Made by a program: the position numbers and the translations under genes. Source: Salmonella enterica subsp. arizonae (GTDB lineage: Bacteria; Pseudomonadota; Gammaproteobacteria; Enterobacterales; Enterobacteriaceae). From it: a stretch of 64,000 bases of DNA. Positions 57,513 through 64,000 of the stretch are shown here, piece by piece (within the stretch, counting starts at the first letter, position 1; every line of letters starts with the position of its first letter). The stretch is from NCBI RefSeq assembly GCF_008692845.1, contig NZ_VXJW01000002.1:310001-374000 (forward strand). Direction: 5' to 3'. The notes below the pieces were generated by a model. It had not been told where the DNA came from, made no database searches, and worked only from the letters and a program-made list of their open reading frames with translations.

Positions 57513-58292
57513 TCATGATTTCTTGAGCTGCGTCGCCGCTAACTGGTGACGCGAATTATAGAACTTCCGATAGGTTAAATAGCAGGCAATGATGGTAGAC
57601 AGGCTGGCAGTCGACAACAGCATAAACGTTACCATAATTTGATATTTAATCGCTTTTACCGGATCAATCCCGGCAAAAATCAGCCCGGACATCATCCCCG
57701 GTAGGCTCACCAGCCCAACAGTCTTTGCCGAGTCGATCGTCGGGATAAGCGATGCGCGAATACTGTCGCGGATAAGCCCGGCAGAGGCCATTTTCGGCGT
57801 TGCGCCCAGGCTTAATTTTTCCTGGATTTGCTGCTGCTCGCTGTGAAAACGTAGCCCCAGTTGGTTATAGCACAGTCCTACCGCCACCATCGCGTTGCCG
57901 GCGACCATGCCAGCGACCGGAATAACCTGCATCGGCGCAAATTCAATCGAACCGGTAAGCACCAGTACCGCCAGCGTTAGCCCGGCGCCGACGGTGATGG
58001 CGATAAACGACGAGAGAAATGCTTTATCAATATACTTACTGCGCTTTTGCGCGTTCCAGGCGGCGTTAAAACAGATGAATAGCACCATCCATAGCGTCAG
58101 AGCGGCATGATTAACGCCAAAGATGTATTTCAGTACATAGCCGACAATAATAAGCTGTATCACCGCCCGGCCTACGCTCCACAGAATATCTTTTTCCAGC
58201 GTCAGCTTTTCTTTATGACTGATGAGTATCGCTATCACCACCAGCAGCATCGATAACGCCAGCGAGGTATTAGTAATATTATGCTCGTTCAT
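57513..58292 (-). CDS. fetB: FetB, membrane subunit of iron exporter
   Basis: 259 residues, seven or so membrane segments, UPF0014 family (VIQLIIVGYVLKYIFGVNHA, PVAGMVAGNAMVAVGLCYNQ). With FetA it forms an ABC exporter for iron that improves resistance to oxidative stress. It overlaps the end of fetA by 14 bases. Confidence 0.93.
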   Translation of the reverse strand: MNEHNITNTSLALSMLLVVIAILISHKEKLTLEKDILWSVGRAVIQLIIVGYVLKYIFGVNHAALTLWMVLFICFNAAWNAQKRSKYIDKAFLSSFIAITVGAGLTLAVLVLTGSIEFAPMQVIPVAGMVAGNAMVAVGLCYNQLGLRFHSEQQQIQEKLSLGATPKMASAGLIRDSIRASLIPTIDSAKTVGLVSLPGMMSGLIFAGIDPVKAIKYQIMVTFMLLSTASLSTIIACYLTYRKFYNSRHQLAATQLKKS

Positions 58293-58956
58293 AACGCGCC
58301 TCCTGCATCTCTCCGGCTGATGGCGTTAACGTTATCACCTTATCCGCGTGTTGAATTTCATCTGTGTCATGCGTTACCCACAAGACGGCGATCTGCTTAT
58401 CGCGAACATAGCGATGAATAATATCATTCACATTCCGTTTGTTATGTTCATCCAGCGCGCTGGTTATTTCGTCGAGTAACAGTATTTTCGGCAGAAACTG
58501 TAGGTTGCGGATTAACGCGACACGCTGTTTTTCCCCACCGGAAAGCGCGGTAATCGGTTTTTGCAGAATCGTCTCCGGCAGTTCAAAACGCGCCAGCGAG
58601 TCTGCGAAAGCTTTCGGTTGCGGGCGCTGATGGCGAATTTGCCAGGGAAAAATCAGATTATCGTAAACCGTATCGCCAAATAGCGCTGGCGTCTGAGCGC
58701 AATAAGAAACCTGCTGGCGATAGGTTTCCGGACTCAAGGTAGTAATATCCTGCCCCTCAAAGAGAATCACGCCGACATCAGGACTCACTAACGAGGCCAC
58801 TATTTTCAGCAGCGTGCTTTTGCCACAACCAGAAGGTCCGGTAATGAGCTTAAATTCGCCGTGTTGTAGCGTAAAACTGATGTTATTCAATACCTTTGTC
58901 GTCTCGGTCTGATAACCGACCTGCTTTAACTCAAGCAACATATTACGTTCTTTCAT
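58279..58956 (-). CDS. fetA: FetA, ATPase of iron exporter
   Basis: 225 residues: Walker A TGPSGCGKST, signature LSGGEKQRVALIRNL, Walker B ILLLDEITSALD. ABC ATPase partner of FetB. The start at 58956 (MKERN) has no strong ribosome site, so MLLELK, five codons later, is also possible. Confidence 0.92.
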   Translation of the reverse strand: MKERNMLLELKQVGYQTETTKVLNNISFTLQHGEFKLITGPSGCGKSTLLKIVASLVSPDVGVILFEGQDITTLSPETYRQQVSYCAQTPALFGDTVYDNLIFPWQIRHQRPQPKAFADSLARFELPETILQKPITALSGGEKQRVALIRNLQFLPKILLLDEITSALDEHNKRNVNDIIHRYVRDKQIAVLWVTHDTDEIQHADKVITLTPSAGEMQEARYERA

Positions 58957-59102
58957 TTATTGCGCATCCATTGTTCATATTTTTATAGCGATAGTGTATC
59001 CCTGTCATTAATAAGGGGGGAACATGCCTTACTGAATCAGGTATAATTCGCTTAATTCGTCAGCAAAATCGGTTTATGGACAACGCAACAGGAGGTTTAA
59101 CT

Positions 59103-60020
59103 ATGCTTATTCTTATCCCTATTCTCATTTTCGTCGCGCTGGTGATCGTCGGCGCGGGCGTCAAAATTGTTCCGCAGGGATACCAGTGGACGGTAGAGCG
59201 CTTTGGCCGTTACACCAAAACCCTGCAGCCAGGATTAAGCCTTGTTGTGCCGTTTATGGACAGAATTGGCCGCAAGATCAACATGATGGAGCAAGTACTG
59301 GATATTCCTTCGCAGGAGGTTATCTCAAAAGATAACGCCAACGTCACTATCGATGCTGTCTGTTTTATTCAGGTTATCGATGCGCCGCGCGCCGCATATG
59401 AAGTCAGTAACCTGGAACTGGCGATCATTAACCTTACCATGACCAACATCCGAACGGTGCTCGGTTCGATGGAGCTGGATGAGATGCTCTCCCAGCGCGA
59501 CAGCATCAACACACGTCTGTTGCATATTGTCGATGAAGCCACCAATCCGTGGGGAATTAAAGTTACCCGTATCGAAATTCGCGATGTCCGTCCGCCTGCG
59601 GAATTGATCTCTTCGATGAATGCCCAGATGAAAGCGGAACGCACCAAACGCGCCTATATCCTTGAGGCCGAAGGGGTACGTCAGGCGGAGATCCTGAAAG
59701 CCGAAGGGGAAAAACAGTCGCAGATTCTGAAAGCCGAAGGCGAACGCCAGTCCGCTTTCCTGCAGGCGGAAGCGCGCGAACGTTCCGCCGAAGCGGAAGC
59801 ACGCGCTACGCAGATGGTGTCTGAAGCCATCGCCGCCGGAGATATTCAGGCGGTAAACTACTTTGTGGCGCAGAAATACACCGAAGCGTTACAGCAAATC
59901 GGCTCGGCGAATAACAGCAAAGTGGTTATGATGCCTCTGGATGCCAGCAGTCTGATGGGCGCTATCGCCGGGATCAGCGAGCTGGTTAAGGACAGCGCCA
60001 GCGAACGGAAAAAACCATGA
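59103..60020 (+). CDS. qmcA: QmcA, SPFH-domain membrane protein
   Basis: 305 residues from ATG 59103 ([10 protein letters not shown]), with AGGAGG upstream. One N-terminal membrane helix, an SPFH/Band 7 domain ([20 protein letters not shown]), and a coiled coil with repeated ILKAEGE units at about 205-235. It is a paralogue of HflKC-type scaffolds and usually pairs with an NfeD-like protein, here YbbJ. It overlaps ybbJ by four bases. Confidence 0.95.
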   Translation: MLILIPILIFVALVIVGAGVKIVPQGYQWTVERFGRYTKTLQPGLSLVVPFMDRIGRKINMMEQVLDIPSQEVISKDNANVTIDAVCFIQVIDAPRAAYEVSNLELAIINLTMTNIRTVLGSMELDEMLSQRDSINTRLLHIVDEATNPWGIKVTRIEIRDVRPPAELISSMNAQMKAERTKRAYILEAEGVRQAEILKAEGEKQSQILKAEGERQSAFLQAEARERSAEAEARATQMVSEAIAAGDIQAVNYFVAQKYTEALQQIGSANNSKVVMMPLDASSLMGAIAGISELVKDSASERKKP

Positions 60021-60478
60021 TAGCGATGATTCTGGTACATCCGCATATCTTCTGGCTTAGCCTCGGCGGTCTGTTGTTAGCTGCGGAAATGCTCGGCGGT
60101 AACGGCTATATGCTGTGGAGCGGCGTGGCGGCAGCGATTACCGGCTTAACCGTCTGGCTCTTACCGCTCGGCTGGGAATGGCAGGGCGTCCTGTTTGCGG
60201 CCTTAACGTTACTGGCGGCCTGGCTTTGGTGGCGCTGGCTGGCGCGCCGCGTGCGGGAACAAAAGCCGACCGACAGACGACTTAACCAGCGCGGGCAACA
60301 GTTGGTAGGCCGCCGGTTTATGCTCAATGCCGCGTTAGTTAACGGGCGGGGACATATGCGTGTCGGCGACAGCTCGTGGCCAGTATGCGCTGACGAAGAC
60401 ATGTGCGCGGGTACGCATGTCGAAGTGATCGCCGTGGAGGGCATCACCCTACGCGTCCGCGCCGTTTCATCAACGTGA
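60017..60478 (+). CDS. ybbJ: YbbJ, NfeD-like membrane protein
   Basis: 153 residues: two to three membrane segments in the first 75, then an OB-fold domain ([39 protein letters not shown]). NfeD-type partner of QmcA, in a coupled pair. Its end overlaps that of convergent cueR by nine bases. Confidence 0.94.
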   Translation: MIAMILVHPHIFWLSLGGLLLAAEMLGGNGYMLWSGVAAAITGLTVWLLPLGWEWQGVLFAALTLLAAWLWWRWLARRVREQKPTDRRLNQRGQQLVGRRFMLNAALVNGRGHMRVGDSSWPVCADEDMCAGTHVEVIAVEGITLRVRAVSST

Positions 60479-60886
60479 CTTTTGCGCCTTGTGATGACAG
60501 CAGCCGGAAAGATTATCAATAATCGGACAGTCGGCGCTGTCATCGCCGGGACAACGCTCAGCCAGCGCCAGCAATTGATCGCGCATTGATTGCAGCTCAC
60601 TGATGTGGCGCTCTATCTCCGCGACCTTTTCTAAAGTCCGCTTTTTTACATCAGCGCTATGACGTCGCGGATCGTTAAACAGATTGACCAGCTCGCCGCA
60701 CTCTTCCAGATTAAAGCCCACCTGCCTCGCCTGTCGCAGCAACGTCAGCTCGTTTAAATGTTTCTGTGTATAGGTACGATAACCATTTTCACTACGTAAT
60801 GGCGGCGTCACCAGCCCTTTCTCTTCATAAAACCGAATGGCCTTGCTGGTTAAACCGGTTTTTTTCGCCACATCGCTAATATTCAT
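60470..60886 (-). CDS. cueR: CueR, copper-sensing MerR-family activator
   Basis: 138 residues. The MerR HTH is [20 protein letters not shown]; the metal loop has [11 protein letters not shown], with the two cysteines that bind Cu(I), and a His/Cys tail. It activates copA (and cueO, cueP or gesABC elsewhere) in response to cytosolic copper. Divergent from copA. Confidence 0.96.
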   Translation of the reverse strand: MNISDVAKKTGLTSKAIRFYEEKGLVTPPLRSENGYRTYTQKHLNELTLLRQARQVGFNLEECGELVNLFNDPRRHSADVKKRTLEKVAEIERHISELQSMRDQLLALAERCPGDDSADCPIIDNLSGCCHHKAQKSR

Positions 60887-60895
60887 ATTTTCCCC

Positions 60896-60926
60896 TTGAC
60901 CTTAACCTTGCTGGAAGGTTTAACCT
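60896..60926 (+). promoter_or_regulatory. CueR-type copA promoter
   Basis: TTGACC (60896-60901) and TAACCT (60921-60926) are 19 bases apart, the over-long spacing typical of MerR-family promoters. The dyad TTAACCTT...AAGGTTTAA lies in the spacer. Confidence 0.9.
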
Positions 60927-60995
60927 TTATCACAGTGAGTCACTACGATTACTAAGGTCAATGAATTGATGACCAATCATAAAGGAGTTTTTACT

Positions 60996-63497
60996 ATGTC
61001 TCAAACTATCGACCTGACCCTGGACGGTTTGTCCTGCGGTCATTGCGTTAAACGCGTGAAAGAAAGTCTTGAACAACGTCCGGATGTTGAGCTGGCGGAC
61101 GTCACTGTAACCGAAGCGCACGTCACCGGCACCGCCAGTGCGGACGCGTTAATTGAAACCATCAAACAGGCCGGGTATGGCGCGACGTTAAGCTACCCAA
61201 AGGCTAAACCGCTGACAGAGTCATCAATCCCGTCGGAAGCACTGGCAGCGGTTCCTCATGAGCTTCCGGTAGCGACGGCCGATGAAGAAAGCCAACAGTT
61301 GCTGTTAAGCGGCATGAGCTGCGCCAGTTGCGTTACCCGCGTACAACATGCGTTGCAAAGCGTACCGGGCGTCACACAGGCACGGGTAAACCTGGCGGAA
61401 CGCACTGCGCTGGTGATGGGCAGCGCGTCCGCCGCTGATTTAGTACAGGCGGTGGAAAAAGCCGGCTACGGCGCAGAGGCGATTGAAGATGATATTAAAC
61501 GCCGCGAGCGCCAGCAGGAAACCGCCATCGCCACCATGAAACGATTTCGCTGGCAGGCAATCGTCGCTCTGGCGGTCGGTATACCGGTCATGGTCTGGGG
61601 GATGATCGGCGATAACATGATGGTGACTGGCGACAACCGCAGCCTGTGGCTGGCGATTGGCGTAATCACGCTTGCGGTAATGGTCTTTGCGGGCGGTCAC
61701 TTTTACCGTAACGCGTGGAAAAGCCTGCTGAACGGCACGGCGACAATGGATACCCTGGTGGCGCTGGGCACCGGGGTCGCCTGGCTCTACTCCATGAGCG
61801 TCAACCTGTGGCCGCAGTGGTTCCCGATGGAAGCGCGGCACCTCTATTACGAAGCCAGCGCGATGATTATCGGTCTGATTAATCTCGGACACATGCTGGA
61901 AGCGCGCGCCCGTCAGCGTTCCTCAAAAGCGCTGGAAAAATTACTCGATCTCACTCCGCCGACCGCGCGCGTAGTAACAGAAGAAGGCGAAAAAAGCGTC
62001 CCGCTGGCGGACGTTCAGCCAGGGATGCTGCTGCGGCTAACCACTGGCGATCGCGTACCGGTGGATGGCGAAATTACCCAGGGCGAAGCGTGGCTTGATG
62101 AAGCCATGCTGACCGGCGAGCCTATTCCGCAGCAAAAAGACGAAGGCGACAGTGTTCATGCCGGCACCGTCGTACAGGACGGCAGTGTCCTGTTCCGCGC
62201 CAGCGCGGTGGGCAGTCATACCACGCTGTCACGCATTATTCGAATGGTGCGCCAGGCACAAAGCAGTAAACCGGAAATAGGCCAACTGGCCGATAAAATC
62301 TCTGCGATATTTGTCCCCGTGGTGGTAGTCATTGCGCTGATCAGCGCCGCTATCTGGTATTTCTTCGGTCCGGCGCCGCAAATTGTGTATACGCTGGTCA
62401 TCGCCACAACCGTACTGATTATCGCCTGCCCCTGCGCATTAGGCCTGGCGACGCCAATGTCGATTATTTCCGGCGTAGGCCGCGCTGCCGAATTTGGCGT
62501 GCTGGTACGCGACGCCGATGCCCTGCAACGCGCCAGTACGTTGGATACCCTCGTTTTTGACAAAACCGGGACGCTGACGGAAGGCAAGCCGCAAGTGGTA
62601 GCGGTGAAAACCTTCAATGGCGTTGACGAAGCTCAGGCGTTACGCCTGGCAGCCGCGCTCGAACAAGGGTCCAGCCACCCGCTGGCCCATGCGATTCTGG
62701 AGAAAGCCGGCGACAATAAACTGCCGCAGGTTAACGGTTTCAGAACGCTGCGCGGGTTGGGCGTTAGCGGCGAAGCGGAAGGCCATCAACTGCTTCTGGG
62801 GAACCAGGCGTTGCTGAATGAACAGCATGTCGCCTCGGATGACATGACGGCGGAAATCACCGCGCAGGCCTCGCAAGGCTCTACCCCGGTCCTGCTGGCG
62901 ATTGACGGTAAAGCGGCGGCGTTGCTGGCGGTACGCGATCCGTTGCGTAACGATAGTATTGCCGCGCTTGAACGCCTGCATAACGCCGGATACCGTCTGG
63001 TAATGCTCACTGGGGATAACCCGACGACGGCTAACGCGATTGCCAAAGAAGCGGGCATTGATGAAGTCATTGCGGGCGTTCTGCCGGATGGCAAAGCCGA
63101 TGCGATTAAACGTCTGCAAAGCCAGGGTCGTCAGGTAGCGATGGTCGGCGATGGTATCAATGATGCGCCCGCGCTGGCACAGGCGGACGTCGGTATCGCG
63201 ATGGGCGGCGGCAGCGATGTGGCAATTGAAACTGCGGCGATTACGCTGATGCGCCATAGCCTGATGGGCGTGGCGGATGCGCTGGCCATTTCACGCGCGA
63301 CGTTGCGCAATATGAAGCAAAACCTGCTTGGCGCGTTTATCTACAACAGTATTGGTATTCCGGTAGCCGCCGGTATTCTGTGGCCGTTTACCGGTACCTT
63401 GTTAAACCCGGTGGTGGCGGGAGCGGCGATGGCGCTGTCTTCCATTACCGTCGTGAGCAATGCCAACCGGTTATTGCGCTTTAAACCGAAAGCGTAA
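60996..63497 (+). CDS. copA: CopA, Cu(I)-exporting P-type ATPase
   Basis: 833 residues from ATG 60996 (MSQTIDL), with AAAGGAG upstream. Two N-terminal metal-binding domains (GLSCGHC, GMSCASC), eight membrane helices, the CPC ion motif ([13 protein letters not shown]), the phosphorylated Asp in [10 protein letters not shown], and [16 protein letters not shown]. It pumps Cu(I) out of the cytosol. Controlled by CueR. The frame extends 10 residues upstream, but the ribosome site fixes the start at 60996. Confidence 0.97.
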   Translation: MSQTIDLTLDGLSCGHCVKRVKESLEQRPDVELADVTVTEAHVTGTASADALIETIKQAGYGATLSYPKAKPLTESSIPSEALAAVPHELPVATADEESQQLLLSGMSCASCVTRVQHALQSVPGVTQARVNLAERTALVMGSASAADLVQAVEKAGYGAEAIEDDIKRRERQQETAIATMKRFRWQAIVALAVGIPVMVWGMIGDNMMVTGDNRSLWLAIGVITLAVMVFAGGHFYRNAWKSLLNGTATMDTLVALGTGVAWLYSMSVNLWPQWFPMEARHLYYEASAMIIGLINLGHMLEARARQRSSKALEKLLDLTPPTARVVTEEGEKSVPLADVQPGMLLRLTTGDRVPVDGEITQGEAWLDEAMLTGEPIPQQKDEGDSVHAGTVVQDGSVLFRASAVGSHTTLSRIIRMVRQAQSSKPEIGQLADKISAIFVPVVVVIALISAAIWYFFGPAPQIVYTLVIATTVLIIACPCALGLATPMSIISGVGRAAEFGVLVRDADALQRASTLDTLVFDKTGTLTEGKPQVVAVKTFNGVDEAQALRLAAALEQGSSHPLAHAILEKAGDNKLPQVNGFRTLRGLGVSGEAEGHQLLLGNQALLNEQHVASDDMTAEITAQASQGSTPVLLAIDGKAAALLAVRDPLRNDSIAALERLHNAGYRLVMLTGDNPTTANAIAKEAGIDEVIAGVLPDGKADAIKRLQSQGRQVAMVGDGINDAPALAQADVGIAMGGGSDVAIETAAITLMRHSLMGVADALAISRATLRNMKQNLLGAFIYNSIGIPVAAGILWPFTGTLLNPVVAGAAMALSSITVVSNANRLLRFKPKA

Positions 63498-63508
63498 ACC
63501 GTTGCCAA

Positions 63509-63546
63509 CTTACCCAGTCTGGCAGAATTTAACCAGGCCGGGTAAG
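63509..63546. other. Hairpin after copA
   Basis: CTTACCCAGTCTGG pairs imperfectly with CCAGGCCGGGTAAG. There is no T tract, so it may be a processing or repeat structure rather than a classical terminator. Confidence 0.5.
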
Positions 63547-63643
63547 ACGCTTTCGCGTTACTATCCGGCCTTTTCCCACCTCGCGAATTCATTGTATCTT
63601 CCAGGGCCACGCGCTAGCATGATGGTCTACTCAAGGAGGTCGT

Positions 63644-64000
63644 ATGGATCTGTTGTACCGGGTAAAAACGCTGTGGGCCGCATTGCGCGGCAATCATTAT
63701 ACCTGGCCCGCCATCGATATCTTTTTGCCTGGCAACCGTGATTTTCACCTCGTCGGCAGTATCCATATGGGCACGCGCGATATGGCCCCCCTCCCCGCCA
63801 GACTGCTTAAAAAGCTTAAACGCGCCGATGCGCTGATTGTCGAAGCCGATGTCTCCGGTCATGACACCCCGTTTGCCAGTCTGCCGACGTGTGCTGCGCT
63901 GGAGGAGCGCATCAGCGAGGAGCAGTTGCACAGTCTGCGAAAAATCGTCGAAGAGCTGGGCATTTCCCTGTCGCTGTTTTCCACTCAGCCGCTATGGCAA
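63644..64000 (+). CDS. ybaP: YbaP, TraB/GumN-family protein, 5' part
   Basis: ATG 63644 follows AAGGAGGT. The first 119 residues read MDLLYRVKTLWAALRGNHYT, then FHLVGSIHMGTRDMAPLPAR, the GSxH block of TraB/GumN proteins, and run off the window end. The function is not well known; the family has a metal-dependent protease-like fold. It follows copA in the same direction. Confidence 0.9.
   Translation, partial: MDLLYRVKTLWAALRGNHYTWPAIDIFLPGNRDFHLVGSIHMGTRDMAPLPARLLKKLKRADALIVEADVSGHDTPFASLPTCAALEERISEEQLHSLRKIVEELGISLSLFSTQPLWQ

Overview
The window is chromosomal DNA from a Salmonella, most likely S. enterica. The backbone genes match Salmonella products: the gfr fructoselysine/glucoselysine operon, the apeE esterase autotransporter, the fimAICDHF-fimZYW type 1 fimbrial cluster beside tRNA-Arg argU, the sfbABC islet, and the ybbPA-tesA-ybbO-cnoX-fetAB-qmcA-ybbJ-cueR-copA-ybaP block. 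The sequence alone does not fix the subspecies or serovar. The accessory content (cdtB, a steE-like gene and sseI all at argU, plus a chondroitinase) is not what I recall for Typhimurium LT2.

Layout. 1-6.0 kb: end of the gfr PTS operon (gfrC end, gfrD, gfrE, gfrF) convergent with its sigma54 activator gfrR. 6.1-12.6 kb: apeE, mscM (ybdG), pheP and a coiled-coil J-domain protein. 12.7-16.0 kb: the reactive-chlorine genes rclCBA and divergent rclR. 16.1-16.4 kb: a small remnant of the copper efflux gene cusA. 16.8-23.4 kb: a three-gene cassette on the plus strand: an outer-membrane porin, an autotransporter of unknown passenger, and a full-length PL8 chondroitin-ABC-lyase-like enzyme with its four catalytic residues. 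It sits beside the cusA remnant and ends in a strong terminator.

23.4-32.1 kb is an AT-rich virulence island ending at tRNA-Arg(UCU) argU. Part one (23.4-28.8 kb) has decayed IS630 and IS3-family pieces, two broken genes for small secreted peptides, a steE/sarA-like effector gene, cdtB (typhoid-toxin nuclease subunit) and a DUF1353 gene. Part two (28.84-32.09 kb) is bounded by a perfect 46-bp direct repeat of the argU 3' half. It carries an IS66 remnant, an intact-looking sseI/srfH effector, a phage tail-fibre fragment and the C-terminal half of a tyrosine integrase. This looks like the residue of a Gifsy-like prophage. No pltA or pltB is visible, although CdtB keeps the C-terminal cysteine that pairs with PltA in typhoid toxin.

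32.3-41.4 kb is the fim cluster: fimW carries a one-base frameshift, and an EAL-domain remnant lies between fimW and fimY. 42-48.8 kb is housekeeping: folD, ybcJ, cysS, ppiB, lpxH, purE-purK (with a PurR box) and selU. 48.8-51.4 kb is sfbCBA. 51.6-51.8 kb is a relic of a porin gene. 51.9-64 kb is the ybb block, followed by cueR/copA with a textbook CueR promoter and the start of ybaP. Copper defence is therefore kept through CueR/CopA, while the Cus system is reduced to a fossil here.
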